This document shows, one piece after another, positions 1 to 6,885 of a stretch of DNA of 45,852 nt. The translations under genes were made by a program, and so were the position numbers. Origin of the DNA: JAJYKN01 sp035516155 (GTDB taxonomy: Bacteria > Nitrospirota > UBA9217); contig DATJAP010000025.1 of NCBI GenBank assembly GCA_035516155.1, positions 1-45,852 on the forward strand. Reading direction: 5' to 3'. Each line of letters opens with the position of its first letter. The stretch's first letter is position 1. The notes under the pieces were generated by a model. That model had not been told where the DNA came from. It worked only from the letters and a program-made list of their open reading frames with translations, and made no database searches.

Positions 1-36
1 CTGCGCAACAAGCAGGCTGCTGGCGAGAAGGCGTAA
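1..36 (+). CDS. C-terminal end of an unidentified protein (partial)
   Basis: Frame 1 is open from the window edge and ends in TAA at 34-36, giving a basic/acidic tail of 11 residues (LRNKQAAGEKA). A strong intrinsic terminator follows about 70 bases downstream on the same strand, as expected for the last gene of a transcript. The family cannot be recognised from so short a tail, and the frame itself is inferred only from this context. Confidence 0.35.
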   Translation: MRNKQAAGEKA

Positions 37-104
37 GGAGACGTGAGGGCCGGGAACAGTGCGAAACAAGGAAAACCGGGCAAGCTTTAATCATGCGAAC
101 GCCA

Positions 105-130
105 GGGCGGTGAGAAATCACCGCCCTTTT
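105..130 (+). terminator. intrinsic terminator
   Basis: A perfect 9-bp GC-rich stem (GGGCGGTGA / TCACCGCCC) closes on a GAAA tetraloop and is followed by TTTT. It would end transcription of the gene whose tail lies at 1-36. Confidence 0.85.
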
Positions 131-443
131 GTGCTGGGGAAGAGTTCTCCTGATGAAAATTCTGATTGTAACGTGATGCAGGACGTCAAGGTGGGCGTTA
201 TTCATTGGTAGCGTATCAGGCCCCTTCTTTTCCCATGCGTTCTATGGCTTTCCTGATCGCCAAGATGTATCCCCTCGTTTGACGGACAACTGACGCGCCG
301 AGTTCATCTCTGTTACGTCAAGCAAGGGCTGTTCTCGCACCTGTACTGAATCAGAGCTTCGGGATGATAATATACATGCCTTTCGGGGAGAATCCGCAAT
401 TCACGCCTAACTTGCGAGTTGTATCTTCTTCACACAGAAATGA
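131..443. other. intergenic region, nothing assigned
   Basis: No convincing gene between the terminator at 105-130 and the rsmA promoter. On the minus strand codons 317-216 spell a protein-like 34-residue stretch bounded by stops on both sides and lacking a start. It could be a gene relic but is too short to call. Confidence 0.5.
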
Positions 444-472
444 ATGACTTTTTCATGCGAGTGCGCTATCAT
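444..472 (+). promoter_or_regulatory. candidate sigma70 promoter of rsmA
   Basis: ATGACT (444-449) and TATCAT (467-472) are separated by 17 bases. The predicted start of transcription is about 15 bases before the rsmA ATG at 494. The -10 is good and the -35 weak. Confidence 0.4.
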
Positions 473-493
473 GGGCAGGCGTACTGAACAGTC

Positions 494-1282
494 ATGTCCA
501 CCTTTCGTGCAAAAAAGTCACTTGGTCAGAATTTTCTAAAAGACCCGTACTATCTCGATAAGATTGTGGACAGTGCCCGGATCACGTCCCACGATCTCGT
601 CCTCGAAATTGGACCGGGCCTCGGCCATCTCACGCGTGTTCTTGCAGCGCGGGCCGGAAGGGTCCTTGCCCTCGAACTTGATGAACGACTCATTCCCCTA
701 CTCCGGAAGGATTTCGCCGAATGCCGGAATGTCGAGATCGTGCAGGCCGATGCTCTTGAATATCCTTACGCCGGCTTGTCCGATAAATGGAAAGTTGTGG
801 CAAATCTGCCTTACTACCTTTCCACTCCGATCATACAGAAACTGCTCAATAATCGGGAACGGTTCGACACTCTCACCCTCATGCTCCAGAAGGAAGTTGC
901 CGACCGAATTGCCTCCCCACCGGGCGTGAAGGAATACGGTTATCTCTCCGTGCTTGTCCAACTCTACGCGGAACCGCATATCGAGTTCCTTGTGCCTGCG
1001 GGAGCATTTACCCCGAGGCCCGATGTGGACTCGGCCGTTATAACGCTCGCACTGCGCGGTTCCCCTGCGGTTTCGCTAAGGGATGAGGGCTCTTTTCTTC
1101 GAGTTGTCAAGGCGGCCTTTTCCCAGCGCAGAAAAACTCTCAGAAATTCACTGAAACAGCTCGACGTGTCCAAAGAGAAAATGGAGGCCGTGCTCGATAG
1201 AACCGGCATCGATCTCGGCCGCAGGGCCGAGACGTTGAACGTCGAGGAATTCGCTCGGCTAGCCGACTTTCTGCTTTTCTGA
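494..1282 (+). CDS. rsmA: 16S rRNA (adenine1518-N6/adenine1519-N6)-dimethyltransferase RsmA/KsgA
   Basis: Dimethylates two adjacent adenines in the 3'-terminal hairpin of 16S rRNA late in 30S assembly, using SAM. The 262 residues match the family length. The N-terminal signature K-SLGQNFL lies at residues 8-15, the SAM-binding motif EIGPGLGHLT at 38-47 and the catalytic NLPYY motif at 104-108. The C-terminal helical domain carries FSQRRKTLRNSL. The start is the only ATG upstream of the LGQNFL motif; no strong Shine-Dalgarno is visible. It is monocistronic, with prfC 107 bases downstream behind its own promoter. Family assignment is secure. Confidence 0.97.
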   Translation: MSTFRAKKSLGQNFLKDPYYLDKIVDSARITSHDLVLEIGPGLGHLTRVLAARAGRVLALELDERLIPLLRKDFAECRNVEIVQADALEYPYAGLSDKWKVVANLPYYLSTPIIQKLLNNRERFDTLTLMLQKEVADRIASPPGVKEYGYLSVLVQLYAEPHIEFLVPAGAFTPRPDVDSAVITLALRGSPAVSLRDEGSFLRVVKAAFSQRRKTLRNSLKQLDVSKEKMEAVLDRTGIDLGRRAETLNVEEFARLADFLLF

Positions 1283-1348
1283 ACCGGGGAAAAACCCCCT
1301 GAATCTTCTTCACCCCGCCCCCTGCGCTCGGCAGATAGTAAGAATTCC

Positions 1349-1377
1349 TTGACTTTTTAGCCTCCAATTGTTATGTT
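1349..1377 (+). promoter_or_regulatory. sigma70 promoter of prfC, possibly giving a near-leaderless mRNA
   Basis: TTGACT (1349-1354), 17-base spacer, TATGTT (1372-1377). Transcription would begin about 5 bases before the prfC ATG at 1390, leaving no room for a Shine-Dalgarno; none is seen. Confidence 0.5.
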
Positions 1378-1389
1378 ACCAAGTTCACC

Positions 1390-2991
1390 ATGAGCTATGA
1401 AGACGAAATAAACAAACGGCGCACTTTTGCCATCATTAGCCATCCTGATGCGGGCAAGACCACGCTTACTGAGAAGTTCCTGCTTTTCGGTGGCGCAATC
1501 CAAGTGGCGGGCGCGGTGAAGTCGAATAAGATCAGAAAGAGTACTGCCTCGGACTTCATGGACATCGAGCGCCAGCGCGGCATCTCTGTTGCCACATCGG
1601 TCATGGGCTTTGATTACGGCGGCCTTAAGATAAACCTGCTCGACACGCCGGGCCACAAGGATTTTGCCGAGGATACCTACCGCACCTTGACAGCCGTGGA
1701 CAGCGTCATCTTGGTCGTCGATTGCGTAAAAGGCGTGGAGGAGCAGACCGAGAAGCTCATGCAGGTCTGCAGAATGCGGAACACCCCCGTCATCATCTTC
1801 GTGAATAAGCTGGACCGGGAGGGAAAGAATCCCTTCGAACTCCTGGACGAACTGGAGACCAAGCTGAATATCCGCGTGCAGCCACTCTCCTGGCCCATTA
1901 GCATGGGAACTTCATTCAAGGGCGTGTACAATCTTTATAATCACAGCCTCTACCTCTTCCGTCCCGGAGAAGTTACGGTTGCAGATGACGTTGTTGCCAT
2001 AAAGGGTCTCGGCGATTCGGTCCTTGACCAGCAGCTCGGGGACTATGCGGTAAAACTCCGCGAAGACGTGGAGTTGATCGAAGGCACGCACAATCCCTTT
2101 GACATCGATGCCTATCTTCACGGCGGACTTGCGCCGGTGTTCTTCGGCAGCGCAATCAACAACTTCGGCGTGAAGGAGCTTTTGGACACCTTTATCACGA
2201 TCGCGCCCACACCCGGAAGCCGTCCAACGGACGTACGCGTCGTTGGTTCTGACGAAAAGAATTTCACCGGTTTCGTTTTCAAAATTCATGCGAACCTCGA
2301 TCCGCGGCACCGCGACCGTATTGCTTTTATCCGCATCTGCTCGGGCAAGTTCGAGCGGAATAAGATGTTTTATCATGTGCGCATGAAGAAGAGCATCCGT
2401 TTCACCAGCCCGGCCAGTTTCCTAGGAGCGCGCAAGAGCATTATTGACGAGGCTTTTCCCGGCGACGTGATTGGTTTATACGATACAGGAAATTTCAAGA
2501 TCGGCGACACTCTTACGGAAGGCGAGAAACTCATGTTCCAGGGAATCCCGACTTTTTCGCCCGAAGTGTTCAAGGAGCTGATAAACCTGGACCCATCAAA
2601 GTCCAAGCAGCTTTCTAAAGGAATCGAACAACTGACGGACGAGGGCGTAGCGCAGCTTTTCACCCAGCGGCAGGGAAACCGGAAAATTGTCGGCACCGTG
2701 GGTCAGCTTCAGTTCGATGTGCTGCAGTACCGGCTGGAACATGAATACGGTGCCAAATGCAGATTCGATCCAATGGCAATGTACAAGGCCTGCTGGATCA
2801 CGGCGACTGCTGAAAAAGAAATGGATAAGTTCTGCAGGTTCAAGGCGGAACGCATCGCCATGGACAAGGACGGCAACATCGTTTTTCTCGCCGAATCGGA
2901 ATGGGTCCTCAGAAACATGATCGAGGCCTACCCTGAGATCAAATTCCATTTCACCTCTGAGTTCAAGCTTGAAATGCAGGAAGTCAAATAG
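1390..2991 (+). CDS. prfC: peptide chain release factor 3 (RF3)
   Basis: Translational GTPase that removes RF1/RF2 from the ribosome after peptide release. It has 533 residues, the usual RF3 length. G motifs: G1 HPDAGKTT at 18-25, G3 DTPGH at 85-89, G4 NKLDRE at 139-144. The RF3-type switch region (DFMDIERQRGISV) precedes G3, which separates it from EF-G. The C-terminal domain (GQLQFDVLQYRLEHEYG) is also RF3-specific. There is no Shine-Dalgarno before the ATG, and the promoter lies almost on top of it, so leaderless or near-leaderless translation is inferred. It converges with the minus-strand gene trpB2. Confidence 0.97.
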   Translation: MSYEDEINKRRTFAIISHPDAGKTTLTEKFLLFGGAIQVAGAVKSNKIRKSTASDFMDIERQRGISVATSVMGFDYGGLKINLLDTPGHKDFAEDTYRTLTAVDSVILVVDCVKGVEEQTEKLMQVCRMRNTPVIIFVNKLDREGKNPFELLDELETKLNIRVQPLSWPISMGTSFKGVYNLYNHSLYLFRPGEVTVADDVVAIKGLGDSVLDQQLGDYAVKLREDVELIEGTHNPFDIDAYLHGGLAPVFFGSAINNFGVKELLDTFITIAPTPGSRPTDVRVVGSDEKNFTGFVFKIHANLDPRHRDRIAFIRICSGKFERNKMFYHVRMKKSIRFTSPASFLGARKSIIDEAFPGDVIGLYDTGNFKIGDTLTEGEKLMFQGIPTFSPEVFKELINLDPSKSKQLSKGIEQLTDEGVAQLFTQRQGNRKIVGTVGQLQFDVLQYRLEHEYGAKCRFDPMAMYKACWITATAEKEMDKFCRFKAERIAMDKDGNIVFLAESEWVLRNMIEAYPEIKFHFTSEFKLEMQEVK

Positions 2992-3074
2992 CAGGCTCGG
3001 CAGGGCCTGTGGAAAGCCGACCTCCCTACTTTTCACGGGAACAGTACTTCCTTCTCAGGGGCCATCTCCTTTTG

Positions 3075-3224
3075 TCATCTATAAACTGTCTTTTCAACCG
3101 AAGCGCACACAATATGTTTAGAATCGCTGAGTTCAACATGATAGATCCGTTCGATTGAAGGAGTTGATGCAAGAGCGGATTTGATATTGCCTATTTCCTC
3201 GCTCGTGACGCTGAACATCGCGTT
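3075..3224 (-). CDS. possible small protein of unknown function (49 aa)
   Basis: An open frame runs from a TTG at 3222-3224 (AGGAG four bases upstream) or an ATG at 3216-3218 to TGA at 3075-3077. The product looks like ordinary protein (SVTSEEIGNIKS... ending VEKTVYR) with alternating charged and hydrophobic residues. It lies after the trpB2 terminator and before the prfC 3' end. No family is recognised. It may instead be the remnant of a longer decayed gene, like the one at 4812-5109. Confidence 0.25.
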   Translation of the reverse strand, partial: NAMFSVTSEEIGNIKSALASTPSIERIYHVELSDSKHIVCASVEKTVYR

Positions 3225-3270
3225 CAACGCGCTCCTACCCGGCTTCTTAAAACAAATGGTCGCTGCCTAC

Positions 3271-3300
3271 AAAAAAATATCCCCTCCGAAAGAGGGGATA
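3271..3300 (-). terminator. intrinsic terminator of trpB2
   Basis: A 9-bp stem (TATCCCCTC / GAGGGGATA on the plus strand, 3278-3286 with 3292-3300), five-base loop, followed on the minus strand by seven Ts (3277-3271). It sits 59 bases after the trpB2 stop. Confidence 0.85.
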
Positions 3301-3358
3301 GATAAATTTCTGATATGCTCCAATTTTCGTTGGTACAATCTTGCGCCTGAAGCGGCCA

Positions 3359-4717
3359 CTATATCTTCGGCAGCTTCTCCAGAGATTTTTTTATGTCCTC
3401 TTCCGGATGCTCGTGGTCGAACAGTTTTCCTTCCCGGTAGTCGGCATAGGCCTGCAGATCCAGATAGCCATGGCCGCTCAGGTTGAAGAGGATGGTTTTC
3501 TGCTTGCCCTCTTCCTTGGCCCGGAGCGCCTCGTCGATCGCGGCACGGACCGCGTGGCTACTTTCAGGCGCCGGAATGATCGACTCGGTTCCGGCGAACA
3601 GGATTGCGGCTTCGAAGACCTTTGTCTGTGGATAGGCTTTTGCTTCGATGATTTTGTCGTGGTAGAGCTGGGAAACGAGCGGAGAGTCTCCATGATACCG
3701 GAGTCCTCCGGCATGAATTCCCGCCGGCATGAAATCATGGCCAAGCGTGTACATGGTCAAGAGCGGTGTCATACCCGCAACATCGCCGAAGTCATAGCAG
3801 AATGCGCCTTTGGTCAGCGTCGGGCACGATGTAGGCTCCACTGCTATTGCGCGGAGGCCCTTCTTCTTGCCGCTCAGCTTGTCCTGCAGGAAGGGGAACG
3901 CGACTCCCGAGAAATTGCTCCCGCCACCGCAGCATCCGATCACCACGTCGGGATAGTCGCCGGCGATCTCCATCTGTTTCTTGGCCTCCTGGCCGATGAC
4001 TGTCTGGTGCAGGCAAACATGGTTCAGCACCGAGCCCAGAGCGTAGTTCGTGTCACTGTGAGTTGCTGCATCCTCAACAGCTTCGGAAATGGCGATGCCC
4101 AAGCTTCCTGTATTGTTAGGATCGACCTCGAGAATCTTCCGGCCCGCATTCGTCAATGTCGACGGGCTCGCGTGCACTGTCGCTCCCCACGTTTCCATCA
4201 TCATTCTTCGGTAGGGTTTCTGCCCAAAGCTCACTTTTACCATGTAAACCGTGACATCAAGGCCGAAGAGCTTTCCTGCCAGCGCCATGGAGGAGCCCCA
4301 TTGTCCGGCGCCGGTCTCGGTGGCGATGCGCTTGATGCCCGCCTTCTTGTTGTAGTAGGCCTGTGGAATGGATGTATTCGGCTTGTGGCTGCCTGCGGGG
4401 CTTACCCCTTCGTATTTGTAGTAGATTTTCGCCGGCGTGCCGAGCGCTTTTTCGAGCCGGTGGGCGCGGAACAGAGGCGAGGGCCTCCAGAGCGTATAAA
4501 TATCAAGTACCTCTTCAGGAATATCGATCCACCGCTCCTGGCTCACCTCCTGCAGAATGAGGTCCATGGGGAAAATGGGCGTGAGGTCATCGGGGCCGAT
4601 CGGCTGCTTGGTTGCCGGGTGAAGCGGAGGTTTGGGCAGGTTCGGCATATCGGCCATGATATTGTACCACCTGGTGGGGATATCCTTATCAGAGAGTAAA
4701 ATTTTGGTTTGTCTCAT
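3359..4717 (-). CDS. trpB: tryptophan synthase beta chain, TrpB2 type
   Basis: PLP enzyme of 452 residues. The length and the N-terminal region ending in DIYTLWRPSPLFRA mark the TrpB2 (COG1350) subgroup rather than the ~400-residue TrpB1. The PLP lysine is K112 in the AGSHKPNTS motif, and the phosphate-binding glycine loop CCGGGSNFSG lies near residue 260. TrpB2 enzymes condense serine with indole and often work without TrpA; no trpA or other trp gene is in the window, so it may salvage free indole or act with a distant TrpA. AGGAGG lies five bases before the ATG. It has its own promoter and terminator, so it is a single-gene unit. Confidence 0.93.
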   Translation of the reverse strand: MRQTKILLSDKDIPTRWYNIMADMPNLPKPPLHPATKQPIGPDDLTPIFPMDLILQEVSQERWIDIPEEVLDIYTLWRPSPLFRAHRLEKALGTPAKIYYKYEGVSPAGSHKPNTSIPQAYYNKKAGIKRIATETGAGQWGSSMALAGKLFGLDVTVYMVKVSFGQKPYRRMMMETWGATVHASPSTLTNAGRKILEVDPNNTGSLGIAISEAVEDAATHSDTNYALGSVLNHVCLHQTVIGQEAKKQMEIAGDYPDVVIGCCGGGSNFSGVAFPFLQDKLSGKKKGLRAIAVEPTSCPTLTKGAFCYDFGDVAGMTPLLTMYTLGHDFMPAGIHAGGLRYHGDSPLVSQLYHDKIIEAKAYPQTKVFEAAILFAGTESIIPAPESSHAVRAAIDEALRAKEEGKQKTILFNLSGHGYLDLQAYADYREGKLFDHEHPEEDIKKSLEKLPKI

Positions 4718-4767
4718 TGATTCCTCCTGCGAAGTTGAGTCATTTGCCCGTGGTGCAAATTTCTACC

Positions 4768-4796
4768 ATTCTATACTATTTCCTCAACATTCTCAA
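4768..4796 (-). promoter_or_regulatory. sigma70 promoter of trpB2
   Basis: On the minus strand TTGAGA (4796-4791), 17-base spacer, TAGAAT (4773-4768). The leader to the trpB2 ATG would be about 45 bases. Confidence 0.65.
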
Positions 4797-4811
4797 CGGC
4801 ATTTTCATATC

Positions 4812-5109
4812 TTAGGGAGATAACAGACCGAGCATCCTGATAAATTCCTCAGGCACCGGATTGAAATCTTCGGACTCGCAGGTAATCGTCGGCAGCGTGT
4901 AAGACGGGTATAATGCTGCTTATTTTCAGGAATTCAGCAAAAGGAAGAATCGTTCCGACAACGAGCTTCTTTAGCGGGAACCGAACGGTAAGAATCGAGG
5001 TCTATGTCAAGAAATCTGCGCCATTGATCTCCTCGGTATGGAATTTCAAGCTTTTTGTTTCGGAACATGTCCTAGAGGTTCACGATGACACTGTTTCTCG
5101 GAATGAGTA
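4812..5109 (-). pseudogene. decayed gene of unknown family
   Basis: Three minus-strand frames carry successive protein-like pieces that join into about 95 residues. Frame 1 reads NSVIVNL-stop-DMFRNKKLE. Frame 2 reads FHTEEINGADFLT-stop-TSILT...FAEFLKISS. Frame 3 reads YPSYTLPTITCESEDFNP...RMLGLLSP, ending in TAA at 4814-4812. Two in-frame stops and two frameshifts (near 5040 and 4918) break it. It directly follows the RAM-domain gene and probably belonged to the same transcript. The family is not recognised. The reconstruction is by eye, so the exact breakpoints are approximate. Confidence 0.45.
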
Positions 5110-5113
5110 GTTA

Positions 5114-5389
5114 TCACAGGCCGATGGAAAACATGCTCTCCAGATCGTGACGAGAGTAGACCCGGAAGGCGATGAGCGTCTCCGATTTCAGTATCCCGTC
5201 TACCTTCAACATGTGGCTCGTTACAAGCTCCGCCAGCTGGTCGTTGTCCTTTGCCCGGATGATCACTGCAAGGTCGTACCTCCCGGCTATGGAGTATACT
5301 TCCGAAATACCTTTCATATCGGCAAGCGATTCCGCTACCGCATTCACCTTGTCTCGCGAAACATTCAAAAGCACCAGAGCAGTAACCAT
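5114..5389 (-). CDS. stand-alone Lrp/AsnC ligand-binding (RAM) domain protein
   Basis: The 91 residues correspond to just the C-terminal alpha/beta sandwich of Lrp/AsnC regulators (VTALVLLNVSRDKVNAVAESL... then GRYDLAVIIRAKD). There is no DNA-binding helix-turn-helix. Such stand-alone RAM domains form dimers or octamers and may bind amino acids or modulate full-length Lrp proteins; the ligand is unknown here. GAGGAGG lies six bases before the ATG. It is 67 bases downstream of the radical SAM gene on the same strand, so co-transcription is likely. The decayed gene at 4812-5109 follows immediately. Confidence 0.85.
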   Translation of the reverse strand: MVTALVLLNVSRDKVNAVAESLADMKGISEVYSIAGRYDLAVIIRAKDNDQLAELVTSHMLKVDGILKSETLIAFRVYSRHDLESMFSIGL

Positions 5390-5456
5390 GAGGGCCTCCT
5401 CGTTTGCAAAGATGTTAAATTATAACAGATTTATCAGGAAAGCGGCAATAAACAAG

Positions 5457-6371
5457 TCAGTAGTTGTTGCACCGGGGGTCGGGAGCTTCCACATCACCGC
5501 AAATGTGAAGGGCCTGCGCCGGACATCCGCCGTGGCATTGTGTGTGAATGCGGCAAGAGAGCTGCTTACATGCATTTTCCTGTGAAGTGCGGAAAAAGGA
5601 AAGCGCATGATGGTTCCAGATGCTTTCGAAGGTATCTTGGAGGATGTTTCCCAAGAAAAATTCTTTCCTACAGAAGAAAAGATTGCAGGGGTAGACTGCA
5701 CCGTCCGGCATCACACCCAGCTTCGTGGTTCCTGCAGGGCACCGGACCCGCGCGAGCTCTGGATCATTCTCAACGTCGGGCAGGAAGCCGGAGCAGTACA
5801 CTGTGCCGACCTCGGGGGGATCATAAGACTGTTGCACAGCAGAGGTGAACCGATAGAAGGGAACGGTATTATTCAGATCTCCCGGTCCTGTGGCATCGCG
5901 GTATATCAGGTAGAATTTCCTCGGCTTGAGGGAGAGAATGGTTTGTACCATATCTGCGTCCAGGTCATCAGTGAACACGGTTTTCACGACGGGCTTGTGA
6001 AGCCGGATGAATTCACTTGACTGCTTCAGCGTCTCACGATCATTTATCGAGATGCCGACAATAGCCTTTTCTCCTATAGCCATGATCTTTTCGAGTGCGG
6101 CGAGATTCGTTCCATTCGAACTGACATTCACGGAAAAGCCTGATCGCACAGCCGCGTTGATGAAGTCGATGATATTAGAATGCAGGGTTGGCTCGCCGCC
6201 GATGATGTCGATGTTCCTTACGGATGCTCCTTTGAGCGCCGCAATCATGGCATTGAACGAATCAGGCAACATATCCTGGACGGCTGTCATTGATCGATTA
6301 AAACAGAATTCACATGAACGGTTGCATCTGAGGGTAGGATAAAATTGTATGTAGTCAGGACCTTTTCTCAT
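5457..6371 (-). CDS. radical SAM protein with C-terminal SPASM-like domain
   Basis: The 304 residues begin with the radical SAM cluster motif C16-x3-C20-x2-C23 (TLRCNRSCEFCF), followed by GGEPT at 58-62. The last ~95 residues hold many cysteines (RCPAG, YPCNLFFC, ENACKQLSCR, CHGGCPA, a final C near the end), the pattern of a SPASM-type domain that binds extra [4Fe-4S] clusters. Proteins of this build often modify peptides or proteins, but some act on small molecules; the substrate cannot be told. Its ATG overlaps the stop of the upstream small ORF in an ATGA, suggesting translational coupling. No strong Shine-Dalgarno of its own is seen. The RAM-domain gene follows. Confidence 0.88.
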   Translation of the reverse strand: MRKGPDYIQFYPTLRCNRSCEFCFNRSMTAVQDMLPDSFNAMIAALKGASVRNIDIIGGEPTLHSNIIDFINAAVRSGFSVNVSSNGTNLAALEKIMAIGEKAIVGISINDRETLKQSSEFIRLHKPVVKTVFTDDLDADMVQTILSLKPRKFYLIYRDATGPGDLNNTVPFYRFTSAVQQSYDPPEVGTVYCSGFLPDVENDPELARVRCPAGTTKLGVMPDGAVYPCNLFFCRKEFFLGNILQDTFESIWNHHALSFFRTSQENACKQLSCRIHTQCHGGCPAQALHICGDVEAPDPRCNNY

Positions 6372-6577
6372 GATTCTATTTCGGAGTTCGCATGATGATG
6401 GCTAAGTGCAACGACATCCATTGGATGAGTTATGATTTTGCAGCTAGAAACAGGAGCCTCCGGGGAGATGATCCAAGAAACGATGAGGTACGACCAGTTT
6501 TGATCATTGTTATCGCGGACAGCGTAACTTTTGTGCTTAAAATATCGTTCCTCGGTTTTGGCCAGCATATAGAGCAT
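6368..6577 (-). CDS. small protein of unknown function, coupled to the radical SAM gene
   Basis: A 69-residue ORF starts at ATG 6577 with GAGGGG just upstream and ends in a TGA that overlaps the radical SAM ATG by four bases (ATGA). The product is polar, with one cysteine, a central hydrophobic stretch (WSYLIVSWII) and a His/Ser-rich tail. No family is recognised. The tight coupling to a SPASM-type radical SAM gene makes a modification substrate or an accessory protein conceivable, but there is no Gly/Cys-rich core typical of known RiPP precursors. It shares the tetrapeptide YAVR with the preceding frame. Confidence 0.45.
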   Translation of the reverse strand: MLYMLAKTEERYFKHKSYAVRDNNDQNWSYLIVSWIISPEAPVSSCKIITHPMDVVALSHHHANSEIES

Positions 6578-6584
6578 TTTCCCC

Positions 6585-6861
6585 TCAGCTGATCACCATC
6601 CTCTGAGTTTCCCGGACAGCATATTTATCAAAAAAGGCCCCCCTTGAAATAGTTGATTTTACAATATCGAAAGCAGTTGTCTGATTGACTTGCTTGGGTT
6701 TTTCTGGACAGTAGACAGCTAGAGAATCAAATTCTCTCGAAAAGTGGCATTTAACGACAGACTTCCCAGAGAGTAAAGAGTGAGGATGAGGGGCTTTTTT
6801 TGATAATTTTATTTATTGCAAAATTCTCTCTGATCTCTGTAGACTCTGTTGTAATAGACAC
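6585..6861 (-). pseudogene. frameshifted small gene of unknown function (about 91 codons)
   Basis: A GTG at 6861-6859 opens a frame (SITTESTEIRENFAINKII) that reaches a run of seven As (6801-6795). Skipping one A there continues into a second, clearly protein-like frame (SGKSVVKCHFSREF... then AFDIVKSTISRGAFFDKYAVRE) ending in TGA at 6587-6585, seven bases before the next ORF. The second frame has no start of its own, so standard gene finders miss it. The A7 run makes a simple indel, or transcriptional slippage restoring the frame, the likely explanations. The gene lies 24 bases after mutY on the same strand. Confidence 0.4.
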
Positions 6862-6885
6862 CTATCCAGTACCTGCCGGCCCGGG

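Noticed and set aside
216..317. A 34-codon protein-like stretch on the minus strand (ASVVRQTRGYILAIRKAIER)
   Set aside because: Bounded by stops on both sides, no start, too short; at most a relic.
3341..4699. A 452-codon open frame on the plus strand
   Set aside because: Antisense shadow of trpB2, with no recognisable domain.
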